A stretch of 64,000 nt of DNA, taken from Chelydra serpentina. Lineage: Eukaryota > Chordata > Testudines > Chelydridae. Under the pieces are notes generated by a model. That model saw nothing but the letters and a program-made list of their open reading frames with translations, was not told the origin of the DNA and searched no databases. Position 1 is the first letter of the stretch, and every line of letters starts with the position of its first letter. The stretch spans positions 18,077,501 through 18,141,500 of the forward strand of contig JBAIAC010000006.1 in NCBI GenBank assembly GCA_037349315.1, in the 5' to 3' direction. The position numbers were made by a program, and so were the translations under genes. Shown here piece after piece: positions 12,296-23,206 of the stretch.

Positions 12296-14956
12296 ATTCA
12301 GAGCAGGAGCTAGCAAAGGAACGCTATGCCAGCTCTATTCCTTTTAGCATCCCCCTGCATAGGGATTATCCTTCTGTGGCTAGTGTAAGTGGATTTAAAG
12401 CAGCTCTGTGCTGGTGGAGCAGCACAAAGTTGCCCTAAAGCAGGGGAATACCTGGCCCTCTATATTTATTCTCTTTGTTGCTCTGCTTAATCTGAAATAA
12501 AGGAAGTGGCCCAGTGTAGGTTGGACCTAGGATTGAGGAAGTGCAAAGGTGGCTTCAAGTCACTTTTGCACTTTCCCCATGCTCTGAGTGGCACTGAGTG
12601 CGCTTGGTCCAGAGTCAGGAATGGGATAAGGGGACCAGGGAAGTTCTGAGGGCGAGTGATGGAAAGCAAACAGACCCACATTAAAAACATAAAACACTAA
12701 CCATTTTCTGTGTGTAAACCTTTAAGCACATAAAAGTTTTCCATGTGGATAAAAGCCTCCACTTCTACCTCCTCCATTCCCCTCTGACATCCATGACCCC
12801 CACAGCCCTATACAGCGATGAGAAGGGCATACTCACCTTCCCCGGGCTGCGTGCCATTCACCAACAGCAGGGATGGTCTTAGCCTAGGAGTCACTGCACT
12901 CAGTCTACACCCCTGAAGGAGCCACTGTGCTGGCGGTAGGCTCTCATCACACCAGAGCGCAGGAGTGGGGTCAGAGTTGGGAGGAGAGCTCTCTGGGGAG
13001 CAGAATTCTGAGGCACTCTGAAGGCAAGGACAATTATCTTGTACTTAATGCAGAATAAGAAACCATTTACAGGAGGCAGGTGCTCTGGTGAGAGCAGCAG
13101 GAGTGGAAAACGCCCCTAGCAATGGAATTCTGGATAGGATGGAACTGGTGAAACACAAATGAACAGGAGGAGGAGACTACAGTACTGTGGCACCTATGCA
13201 AGATTTAGCAAAATCTTAGATATTGGATAAGAAGGTAAGGGAGGAGTCAAAAGTGACACCGAGCTTGTAAGCCTCAGTGACAAGGAGGTCTGTTGTGCTG
13301 TACCAGAGAAAGGCAATAGGGAGAAGAGGAGAGGGCATGGGTCGAAAGATGAAAAGCTTTGATAAATGTACCAGCAAAATATCGAAGAGGAGATACTAGA
13401 CAGACAGGGGAAGATGAGACAAAAGGTGGGTGGTGAAAGTTCTAGTGTAAATTTGGGAGAGGTGGTAGCTGAGCCCAATGAACTGAATGAGAACAGACAG
13501 AAAGACAGTTTAGAAAGTGAATGGGGTCTGGTGATGGAGGAAAAAACCAGAATTTAGAAACACAATTATCTATTTGCCTTTGCAAATATGGGATTTTGCA
13601 AATTTTATGGGCACAGTTAAAGAGCTAAAAAACTGGCTCCATAAATCTCAGATTTGCTGATCTTGCTGAAGTTGCTATCAAGAGAAAAGTATCAGGCTAG
13701 ATCCTCACAAGCATAGCCCCATCACTTTACTCCAGCAGAGAATCTGTCTCACAGTGTTCGTATTTCTCTAAAAATAACACAATGTTTTTAAACAAGGCAA
13801 GATACGTTTTATGTTACATGATAATCCATTTATTCTTCAAATGTAAAATGACTGGAGCAACATAATTCTGAAAGTTTTGGCTCTTTCCTACTAAATAAAT
13901 ATGTAGGTGCTCTGTTTACCTTTAGTAAACCTGGTTTCAAAGAACTAAAGAAGGATGACCGGATGGAAGGTTTGTTCCTGTTACTAAATAACATTTGAAC
14001 AACAGAATGTTCTCTTTTCTTGTCTGACAGCACTAGCTGTTATCAAAAGATAAACTAATTATGTCGTTTATTGCTTATCTTAATTAAAAATGTTAGTTCA
14101 GTTGAAGAAAGACCATTGTAACAAATCGCTGTGCTGTAGACAGACTGACATATAAAAATCATCCACACCCCATCTTACGTGAACTAGAATGCTGCTTCTT
14201 CAGCTCAAAAACAATGGCATCTACCTCTTGAGCTAACGGACTTCTGGCTTTTCTAGCAATAAGTTTAGGTCTCTATGATCTTTGCAGGTCAGACACTAAG
14301 GATCAGATTTTCAAAAGACCTCAGAGCCTGATTTTCCAAGCACTCAGCATCCAAAATTAAAGCCAGATTTTCAAAATAGCTCAGCACAATTGTGAAAATC
14401 AGGCCATATATTTTGATGCTTAAATAGGAGCTGAGCTGTTTTGACAATCTAGCTCTACAGGATATCATCATACACACATGCAAAGTGGGTAAACAACAGC
14501 ATGTTTGTTTTCATCATCATTCTTTCTGACTATACGAAGGAGTGTGTCTTAGCAAGACTAGTGTGAATTATCCAACATCAGCTAAAACAAACTAATATCA
14601 GAGATGGGTCTGAACCTAAACCTCAAATCTGGGGAATCTTGTGAATAAGTGTGTATCCAGAAAGGGACATTGTGCTGTGGACAAATAAAGACATGACCAT
14701 TCCAGATGTCATATTCTCACAATACAACTCCAGAAATGGTTTTCAAGTGAGATACCAATCTTGTTTTTCTGAATAAAGGGATCTCTCTCATATTGGGTGA
14801 GATCCTGAAGGACAGTAGTCCACAAATCAATTGTATTATTGTTTCAGCCATATAATTCTTGTAGCTACCTATGTTGATTTCAGAAGCTAATTTTTTTCAA
14901 ATGTATTCAAATTACATAGAGGGTTGGTTCATTCTAATTAGATGCCTGCTGCTTTC
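12296..14956. other. Intergenic; diverged repeat-like stretches only
   Basis: No gene is recognised. 14299-14420 contains repeated AGATTTTCAAAA phrases typical of old fold-back elements. 13010-13560 looks like a diverged interspersed repeat that I cannot name. Confidence 0.4.
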
Positions 14957-15260
14957 AGGGGTGAAAGTAGGCCGGTGGGGCCGGTACGGCATACCAGTAA
15001 GAAGTAGCTGCCACTACCGGCCCGTATGCAGCGCCGTTAAAGCGTGTGTGTGTGTGGGGGGCTCCCGGGTGATGCTGCTGCTACTGCAGCAGGGGCTGGA
15101 GCCCTAGGCCCTTTTAAATCGCCACCGAAGCCCCATGCAGCAAGGGCCAGGCAGCGCAGATGGGCTGGCTGGGGGACACTGACCCCAGCTCTGCCCCTTC
15201 CACCTGAGGCCCTTCCTTTCCTCCTGAGGCCCTGCTGTAACATGGGGGAGGGAGGTCAAA
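14957..15260 (+). repeat. GC-rich interspersed repeat
   Basis: An abrupt GC-rich block (AGGCCGGTGGGGCCGGTACG, CCACTACCGGCCCG) sits inside AT-rich sequence, with a GT run at 15039-15055. It resembles a short element seen repeatedly in turtle genomes, but I cannot define its ends or a target duplication. Confidence 0.4.
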
Positions 15261-16359
15261 TCCTGACCATAGGTGGTATGATGTGGGGAGGGTCCTTGCT
15301 ACTCATATAATCATATGTTTTATTTCCAGGAGGCTGTGCACAAGAAATATATGCAACAACCCTCTACCTTAGATTGATTATTCACTATTCATTATGTAGC
15401 CCGAAACAGCCTCTCATAAGACAGTATTGATAGTTGCATAGATGCATGCTTTTTTTATTCTTTCATAGCATAGAGTGTCTTTTAAAGCCAAAAACAGAAT
15501 ATGCAAATGCTATTGGTGGTTCACAATATAAACATTGAGTTTTTTTGGCAATTAATTACCAGAAAGTTATTTTACTGATGAAATACATTTCTATATGCTG
15601 GGTGCAATGAAATTCTTCACGTTCCATAAAGTACCCTATAAAACTCTGATATAATTCATTTTTTTTACATTTGGGTTTATGAATAATTCCCCCTCATCCG
15701 CAAGTACTTCGCTGCAGCGCCATGCCCTAATATCTCTGGGCTACCTTTAAATCCCTACAGGCTGTACAGCTCTAACTCCCATACTACTCCCTGGGAGTCC
15801 CTCTCACTGACTCAGCCCCTCTGGGCTCCCTTTCCATCTTCTGTGTTCTGGGATTGAGCCCTGACTCCCAGGCCACTTCCTTGAAGTACTTACAGACTCT
15901 GCTTCAGAGATCCATAAGAACCTCACTTGCTTCCTATGGGTACTCCCCCCACACTGAGCTCTCTCAGTCCTTTTATGAGGCCCATTAGGTATCAGCTGAC
16001 ACCCCCCCCTCTGCCCCGCAATTCCACCCCCTCAGCCTGGGAAGTGGCTAATTAATTATGGTGCCGCTGGGGCTGATGGAACAGGGCTGATTAGCCTAGC
16101 CTTTAAAGGGACAGGCTACCCTGTTACTGTGTTACTTTGGCAGTCAAAAAAGGCCAGCCCCAGCCCCCAGGAGGTTAGAATCTAATTCAAAACAAGACAC
16201 AACAAAAGTGTTAAGCAAGCGATAGGTGCTTGAGCTAATGCTCAGTGAAGTAAATTGGTAGAGTAGTAAATAATGCTAAGGATAGGTCTATTAAAGCAAT
16301 CTGAATTGCATGTTAATAATAATACAATAAAATAATAATGATAATTAATCATAAACAAA
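15261..16359. other. Intergenic; pyrimidine-rich block of unknown nature
   Basis: 15680-16150 is rich in CCCTCTGGGCT-like phrases, changes composition sharply from its flanks, and may be an LTR fragment. No coding evidence is visible. Confidence 0.3.
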
Positions 16360-16562
16360 TTATTAGCACTTTTCCTCAGTAGATCTCAAAGCACTTTACC
16401 AAGAAGGTCAGTACCAATATCCCCATTTTATGGATGGGGAAACTGAGGCACGGAGTGGTGAAGTTACTTTCCCAAGGTCACCCAGCAGGCTAGTGACCAA
16501 GCCAGCAATAAAACCAGTTTCCCAAGTCCTGTGTCCTGTCCATTAGGCAGCACTGCCGGATA
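16360..16562 (-). repeat. MIR-like SINE, minus strand
   Basis: It contains GGGGAAACTGAGGCACGGAG and CCCAAGGTCACCCAGCAGGC, the reverse complements of well-known MIR core phrases. It is diverged, and the ends are approximate. Confidence 0.55.
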
Positions 16563-16574
16563 AGCTAAGTTCAG

Positions 16575-17395
16575 CTGAACAATATGTATTTTAATATGGC
16601 CAAAAGCAAGTTCATACATCTAGAAGCAAAGAATGAAGACCACACTTTCAGGGTGGGAGACAGCATTCTGAAGAGCACTGACCCTAAAAAAAGGATTTAG
16701 GGGACATGGTGGATAACCAACTGAACATGAGCTCCCAGTGTGAGGTTGTGGCTAAGAGGGTTAATTCTGCTACTCAGATGTATAAGCAGGGGAATACTGA
16801 ACAGGAGTAGGGAAGTGCTATTACCTCTGTATATAGTGTTAGTGAGACTATTACAGGAATGTTGTGCCCATACTTCAGAAAGGAGGTTGAAAAATTAGAA
16901 AAGGTTCAGAAAAGAGGTACAAGAAGTATCTGAGGTCTGGAAAATGTGCCTTCTAGTGAGAGATTTCAGCAGCTTGATGTTTTTATCTTATCAAAAATAA
17001 GATTAAGAGATTATTTGTTTCTGGTCTATAAGCACATATACAGGACAAAGATTTCTGATAGCAGATGATTCCTTAGTAGAAAAAGACATAACTAGATCCA
17101 GAGGTTGAAAGGTGAATCTAGACAAAGTCAGACTAGACATATAATGCAAACTTTTGACTGTGAGAGCAGTAAACCATTGGAACAAATTATCAAGGGATGT
17201 GATGGACTCTCCCTCGCTTGAACTCTTTCAATCAAGCCAATGTCTTTCTAAAAGATGCTTTATAGCTAAACTACAAGACGTGGGCTTGATGAGGGAATAA
17301 CTGGGTGAGATTCTATGGCCTGCCTCAAGCAGGAGGTCAGGCTAGATGAGCACAATGGTTTCTTCTGCCCTTAAAATCTGTGAATCAATGAAAGT
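16575..17395 (+). mobile_element. Diverged CR1 LINE 3' part, plus strand
   Basis: Motifs in CR1 order: GGTTCAGAAAAGAGGTACAA (about 16904), the GACAAAGTCAGACTAGAC region, AACCATTGGAACAAATTATC, then AGGAGGTCAGGCTAGATGAG near the 3' end. No open reading frame survives. Confidence 0.65.
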
Positions 17396-18729
17396 TCTTC
17401 CATTGACTTCAAAAGGTGTTGGATGAGGCTCAAAAGAGAAGGAAAGACAACAGTAATACAAAATAGATCAAGTGGTCTATTTCACAATTCAATGGTTCAA
17501 AATCAGCTGAACGTTATTTTTAAAAAATACATGCAAAAAATAATCTCTCTCAATATAGCCATCATTGGTTGGATAATCTTTTGTAGGCATCACAACAGAA
17601 AGGGGTCTTTAGGAAGGATTTGAAGGAGGAGAGGCCTTACAAATAAAGTTACTTCAACATGGTGAGTTCTTTGGTCGCCTTCTATTATTTTTGTTTTGCT
17701 TCTATTGTTTATCACTGAAGCATTAATAATAAGGCCATATGAAAAGACATCTCCTACAGTAAACAAATATCAAGGAATCGCTAATAAGGTTGTGGCACAT
17801 TTTAGATGAGTTACCACAATGAAAATGTACGTTATTGCCTCTCACTTTATTCACATGCATACTACGTGCTACAAAATGCTGCAGTTTCCTGATGTATAGT
17901 GTTACGCTGTATATAAAGGCTGGATATAATTAATATAATTTAATGATTAAATACATTCTAATGATCCGATATTAAAAACACTGTTTGGCTGTATGCAGCC
18001 TGTTTTAGACAGATAATCTATGAAGCCCCTACTCTTTTTCAAGAATTTTTGATTGACACTAATTTCTAGGATACTTGTCTTTCTTTAAATATTTTTTTTT
18101 AAAGTCATATGATTTGTAATTCTGGTTAAAGAAACTGGATTACTGAATAAGCAAAATACTTAAGCACATGAGTAACTTTAAGCCCAGGAGCAAGCCCCAT
18201 GATTCAGTAAGACTATTCACATGGCTAAAGTCAACAACCTTGTTGAATCATGGCCTAAGTCCTCAGTTTAGCTAGGGACCTCTCTAGGGGGTGAAAGGAC
18301 AGTTCGCTTCACATGGCCCTTTGATCCTTGGCCTCTGGTGGGAATGCAAAGTAGTGCTAGTTACAGTAATGTTTTTTTATGCTGTCAACTTCTGTCCTCT
18401 AGGAACTGAATTGAGACTAGTACCCACTAAGGTTGCTTGTAAAAAGGCAACCTATAAGCGAAAGGTTATTGATATAATTATTACTAACCTTAACTACCTG
18501 CTCTCTGATTCCTCAAAGAGTCAAGCATAGTAGGTAGCACTTCATTATCCAGTAATGACAAAAGCTACAGGAATGTATGACCTGTTCTATATTTTGTTTA
18601 AAGTTCAGTCTACACCTAGCATTGAAACCTGCTCTCTATCTCTTAATGTTTCATTATGACTATCATTTCTGGTAATGCCACGTAAAAGATAATAGTTTTT
18701 CTTCTTCTCTTCCATATATTTCATCAATA
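17396..18729. other. Intergenic, nothing recognisable
   Basis: AT-rich sequence without supported genes or repeats. Confidence 0.4.
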
Positions 18730-18744
18730 ACTTAGCAAATAAAA

Positions 18745-19010
18745 TGAAAATAAGAAAGAAAAACTTGTAGCACCTTAGAGACTAACAAATTTATTTCAGC
18801 ATAAGCTTTCGTGGGTTAGTACCCACTTCATCGGATGCGTGGAATGAAATATATCTGTCTGAAGAATATTTCATTCCACGCATCCGATGAAGTGGGTACT
18901 AACCCACGAAAGCTTATGCTGAAATAAATTTGTTAGTCTCTAAGGTGCTACAAGTTTTTCTTTCTTATTTTCATTTTGCTGACACAGACTAACACGGCTA
19001 CTACACTTAA
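18745..19010. mobile_element. Palindromic Penelope-derived insertion with 15-bp target duplication
   Basis: Arms at 18741-18852 and 18866-18977 are exact 112-base reverse complements around a 13-base spacer. A single-copy tail (GACACAGACTAACACGGC) follows the right arm. The flanks carry the same 15 bases, ACTTAGCAAATAAAA, at 18730-18744 and 19011-19025, so this inserted as one unit; the last four bases of the left duplication also fall within the left arm. Each arm contains CCGATGA, a six-pair stem and CGAAA. Confidence 0.8.
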
Positions 19011-19282
19011 ACTTAGCAAATAAAAGTCTCTCTGCCTCTTATCTAAGATAAAAAACAATGACAGCTGAACCAAGAGTATAAAATATTTTAATGCAGATGT
19101 TCCTCAAATGTGGTCTGTGATCTCTGGCTGGTTACATGGTGCTAGCTCCTCCTTCTTGTTTCTAATGGTTAAATTACATTAAAAGGTATTAAAACCTTCA
19201 ATCCTTTCCTGATATTACTGTTCCATATAAGCTATTGGAGAAGATGCCCCAGGAATGTTATATGAGCATGACGGTGAGGGAG

Positions 19283-19510
19283 GATGGGCCAGTGACTAGG
19301 GCACTAGTCTAGGTCTTGGGAGACAGGGATTCAAATTTCTGCTCTGCTACAGACTTTCTGTGTGACCTTGGGCAAGTCACTTAGCTCTGGGCCTCAGGTC
19401 CCCATCTGTAAAATGAAGATGATAGCACTTCTCTACAACTCAGAGCTATCTTGGGGATAACTACATTAAAGAGTGTGCTGTACTCTGATAATGGGGGCTA
19501 TGAAAGTGCC
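19283..19510 (+). repeat. MIR-like tRNA-derived SINE
   Basis: It contains GTGTGACCTTGGGCAAGTCA followed by CTTAGCTCTGGGCC and CCCATCTGTAAAATGAAGAT, the diagnostic MIR core order. Confidence 0.7.
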
Positions 19511-19830
19511 TAAGATAGATAGAAGATGGTTCATGTAAACATGAATGGGAAAGGAGGTGGGTCCACATGCTAATCTCCTTGCTAGGATCTGGTCACATGT
19601 AAACATTAGAGGACTTCAGTCTAAAGAGATCATTGGGGTCTATCAAGTCAACTTTTTGATGCTTTTGGACAGCGTTTTATACATTCAAATGATGAGGGCC
19701 TTGAGACCTGTCTTCCACAAAGTATAACAGTCAGATCTTCAAGTATAAATTGCCCTAACTCCATTGACATAGACATGTACCAACTGAAGATCTAGCATTC
19801 TGTCTAATAGATTTTACCAGACTTAAAATG

Positions 19831-20014
19831 GGGGGAGGGATAGCTCAGTGGTTTGAGCATTGGCCTGCTAAACCCAGGGCTATGAGTTCAATCCTTGAGG
19901 GGGCCATTTAGAGATCTGGGGTAAAAATTGGGGATTGGTCCTCCTTTGAGCAGGGGGTTGGACTAGATGACCTCCTAAGGTCCCTTCCAACCCTGATATT
20001 CTATGATTCTATGA
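19831..20014 (+). mobile_element. Turtle tRNA-derived SINE with CR1-like tail, copy 1
   Basis: A pol III box A-like TAGCTCAGTGGTTTGAGC and a box B-like GAGTTCAATCC are followed by GGTTGGACTAGATGACCTCC and an ATTCTATG tandem tail. The tail half matches the 3' end of the CR1 at 49372-50407. Confidence 0.9.
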
Positions 20015-20965
20015 ATAGTACATCTTCCTCCATAAGCCATGCCTGCTCCTTTCAGTTACACTTAATTACTTGTTAATTTTTCTTCTCTCATTTTGGAGGG
20101 GAATCTTTCCCTTTTCTTACTTCTCCCCTAAGAGCAAAAGAAGGGAACCATCCAGAGCCAGATGCTTCCTAAATATCCGCACTTCACAGTTCCATAATTT
20201 CCCCCCGTGTATTTACTATTAAAGCTAAGATTGCATCTATATTGTGTACAAACATGAGCTATGATCTCACTGTTATTTCAAAGTACATATTGTCTCATCA
20301 ATATGCCCCCCTGCCCATCAGGGGCACCAAGGCCTAAGTGGGTTTCCTTCCCCAGCCATGTGGGGTAAAGAAGAAGAACAGCACTCCTAGGGAAGAAGAG
20401 TCTGCAAGCAGAGCAAAGATTTGCCTCAGATGGCCCTGACCCAAAGCCCATTAAAGCCAATGGGAAGACTCCTATTGATTGAAATAGGCTTCAGATAGTG
20501 CCAGAGAGCTCATGCCAACATCAGGGCAGAGTTTAAGACTTAGTGAGGGCTCCCTTGTCCCTGGATCTAGCATTAGGATGGGTACACCAGTCTCTAGGGC
20601 CATCAGGCATTAATTGCTCCCTCCTTGCTCATATACCATGGTTGAAGTTGGAGCCAGCCCTCAGGTGAATAGAGACTCCTCCCAGCTGGAGTGACCTTCT
20701 CAAACTGCTCCTCCCCCCCGCCTCCCCCGCAACCCACTACCACTCCTAACCCCACAGATGCCAAGGAAGGGCTGGACTCCCTGGCTGAACTATATCTGCC
20801 ATGATGTACTACCTACCTTCTGGTTGAAATGACACTGTACATCATGAGAGTTATGTGAACATGGTGCATCATAGGAGATTAATCTAGCAATGGAGCCTAC
20901 CCCACAGAGAAGAGTCAAGTCATGAGATACCTGAGGCACCATGGCAGTTTAGGGGAACCCAGATT
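20015..20965. other. Intergenic; one weak fold-back remnant
   Basis: Around 20430-20505 the phrases GCCCATTAAAGCCAATGGGA and CCTATTGATTGAAATAGGCT form a loose fold-back. Otherwise nothing is recognised. Confidence 0.4.
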
Positions 20966-22032
20966 ATCATAGAATCATAGAATCTCAGGGTTGGAAGGGA
21001 CCTCAGGAGGTCATCTAGTCCAACCCCCTGCTCAAAGCAGGACCAATCCCCAACTAAATCATCCCAGCCAGGGCTTTGTCAAGCCTGACCTTAAAAACTT
21101 CTAAGGAAGGAGATTCCACCACCTCCCTAGGTAACCCATTCCAGTGCTTCACCACCCTACTAGTGAAAAAGTTTTTCCTAATATCTACCACTGAGAACAG
21201 TCTAGATCCATCCTCTTTGGAACCCCCTTTCAGGTAGTTGAAAGCAGCTATCAAATCCCCCCTCATTCTTCTCTTCTGCAGGCTAAACAATCCCAGTTCC
21301 CTCAGCCTCTCCTCATACGTCATGTGCTCCAGCCCCCTAATCATTTTTGTTGCCCTCCGCTGGACTCTTTCCAATTTATCCACATCCTTCTTGTAGTGTG
21401 GGACCCAAAACTGGACACACTACTCCAAATAAGGCCTCACCAGTGCCGAATAGAGGGGAATGATCACGTCCCTCGATCTGCTGGAAATGCCCCTACTTAT
21501 ACAACCCAAAATGCCGTTAGCCTTCTTGGCAACAAGGGCACACTGTTGACTCATATTCAGCTTTTCGTCCACTGTAACCCATAGGTCCTTTTCTGCAGAA
21601 CTGCTGTCCAGTCATTCAGTCCCTAGTCTGTAGCAGTGCATGGGATTCTTCCGTCCACAGTGCAGGACTCTGCACTTGTCCTTGTTGAACCTCATCAGAT
21701 TTCTTTTGGCCCAATCCTCTAATTTGTCTAGGTCCCTCTGTATCCTATCCCTACCCTCCAGCGTATCAACCACTCCTCCCAGTTTAGTGTCATCTGTAAA
21801 CTTGCTAAGGGTGCAGTCCACACCATCCTCCAGATCGTTAATGAAGATATTGAACAAAACCGGCCCCAGTACCGACCCTTGGGGCACTCCACTTGATACC
21901 GGCTGCCAACTAGACATGGAGCCATTGATTACTACCTGTTGAGCCCGACCATCTAGCCAGTTTTCTATTCACCTTACCGTCCAGTCATCCAGCCCTTACT
22001 TCTTTAACTTGCTGGCAAGAATACTGTGGGAG
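20966..22032 (-). mobile_element. CR1 LINE 3' part, minus strand
   Basis: On the minus strand it encodes [29 protein letters not shown] and later [19 protein letters not shown]. It is very similar to the plus-strand copy at 49372-50407, but lacks about 57 bases (19 codons) between FSVV and DIRKNFF. The tail is the ATTCTATG repeat at 20966-20985. Confidence 0.92.
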
Positions 22033-22962
22033 AATACTGTTGATCCAAGCTAAAAATAAATGTTTTGATTTGGTTCAACAAAACAAAAAGAAATATTTTG
22101 ATTTGCGAATGTCAAAACTTTTCATTGTGGTCAGAAATGTCAAAATCAAATGTTTTGACATTACTGAACTGAACTTTTGGGAACTTCCCATTCTGAAAAA
22201 AAATTGCTTTTCATAGTGATTTGGGAATTTTTTCTCAAATATTGGAATTCCCTATGGGATGGAAATCCTGATTTTTGTCCTCTAATATGTACTTAAATGT
22301 TCACAAATACTGCACAGTTCTAAATTTCCTTCATTTAGTTCTCTGAATAATAATGATCATTTCTTATCATTACCTCTCATTTCTTTGTTGTTGTTACCAA
22401 ACAAGGAGATGAACTCTAAAAATCTGGGCTAACTGAAACCAACAAGAATACTGAATTTTCTAATCCCAACATTTGATGTGGCCTGTCGTGCCTGGATATT
22501 GCCAGCCTGTCTGGAATGCATCTGCTTTTTAGCAAGGTATGAAACAAATTTTTGCCCTACAAAGGACATCTGTAACATTGATTGTTCTGCCTCTTCTGGC
22601 CACATGACAGCATGCTCACATTAAGTAAAGAGAAGATGCCTAAATTGCACAATAATCGAATTACTCTCATGTATAAGTACCATTCAAGCCTCTCAGCCTG
22701 GATACTAATTCAAAGTTCTGTAGTGCTAGCTTTTCCCAGCAGTAATTTACATGATTTACTTCATTTCTTGCTAACAGGAGGAAACCCCTTTTGTTGGAAT
22801 ATTATCTTCTTCTGTTAAAACTTAGTTAAAGAAAGAAAAATACAATTGAAATGGCACAATCATTTACCACGGATAAATGTTCAGTCTTCTTCTGCATTCT
22901 GGGGCCTCAGCAGCCCAGACTGAGCCCTCTGCAGAATTGCAAAGAGGATCCAGGACTCTAAC
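22033..22962. other. APOB 5' flank, with AT-rich old repeat at 22050-22260
   Basis: 22050-22260 is a run of AAATGTTTTGA and TTGACATT phrases like those at 32100-32245 and 41770-42045. No other gene is seen before the promoter. Confidence 0.4.
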
Positions 22963-22979
22963 CTTTGGACCTTTTGCAA
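22963..22979 (+). promoter_or_regulatory. HNF4/nuclear-receptor-like and C/EBP-like element in the APOB proximal promoter
   Basis: The sequence CTTTGGACCTTTTGCAA lies about 50 bases upstream of the TATA box. As I recall it, the human APOB promoter carries nearly the same string at about -80 to -60, bound by HNF4/ARP-1 and by C/EBP on the adjacent TTGCAA. The reverse complement reads as two receptor half-sites close together. Spacing and sequence both match, so liver expression by the same factors is the natural inference. A second TTGCAAAG lies upstream at about 22937-22944. Confidence 0.7.
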
Positions 22980-23027
22980 CTTGCTCTGAACTTTCTAAAC
23001 CATTTGGCTCAGCTGCTTGCAACAGAC

Positions 23028-23035
23028 TATATAAA
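23028..23035 (+). promoter_or_regulatory. TATA box of APOB
   Basis: TATATAAA lies 118 bases upstream of the start codon. Transcription would be expected to start about 25-32 bases downstream, near 23055-23062, giving a 5' leader of roughly 85-90 bases. The TATA-to-ATG layout resembles mammalian APOB. The exact start is inferred. Confidence 0.75.
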
Positions 23036-23145
23036 TGCAGGTCCAAGTGAGGAGGCTCATTCTCTCCCTGAAACTTGGGTAGAGGAGGTGAAGGGAGAAA
23101 GGAGAAGAACTGAGGGGCCAGCAGCAGTAGGGTCCGGTGCTCACC

Positions 23146-23206
23146 ATGGGCCCTCTGCAGCTCTGGCTGCTGCTGCTGTTGCTGCTCAGCAGTGATGTTC
23201 TCACTC
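23146..23206 (+). CDS. APOB: APOB exon 1 (coding part): signal peptide
   Basis: This exon has 61 coding bases, beginning MGPLQLW followed by seven leucines and SSDVLT, a typical ER signal core. The donor is GTAAGT and the exon ends in phase 1. The signal is shorter than the 27-residue human one. Intron 1 (23207-24900) shows no repeat I recognise and no alternative exon. Confidence 0.9.

Noticed and set aside
15037..15310. Overlapping open frames of 68-88 codons on both strands
   Set aside because: They lie in a GC-rich interspersed repeat. Coding potential on both strands at once is a composition effect.
18741..18977. CRISPR-like repeat array
   Set aside because: There are only two inverted units with a 13-base spacer in a vertebrate genome. 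The structure is a dimeric insertion, not direct repeats with spacers.
19831..19895. A functional tRNA gene
   Set aside because: Box A- and B-like sequences are present, but the segment is the head of a SINE with a CR1-like tail, and no full cloverleaf with acceptor stem pairing is evident.
1..22960. A neighbouring protein-coding gene upstream of APOB
   Set aside because: I read both strands for exon-like conserved segments and found only transposon-derived frames. A gene with short exons could still be missed without database comparison.
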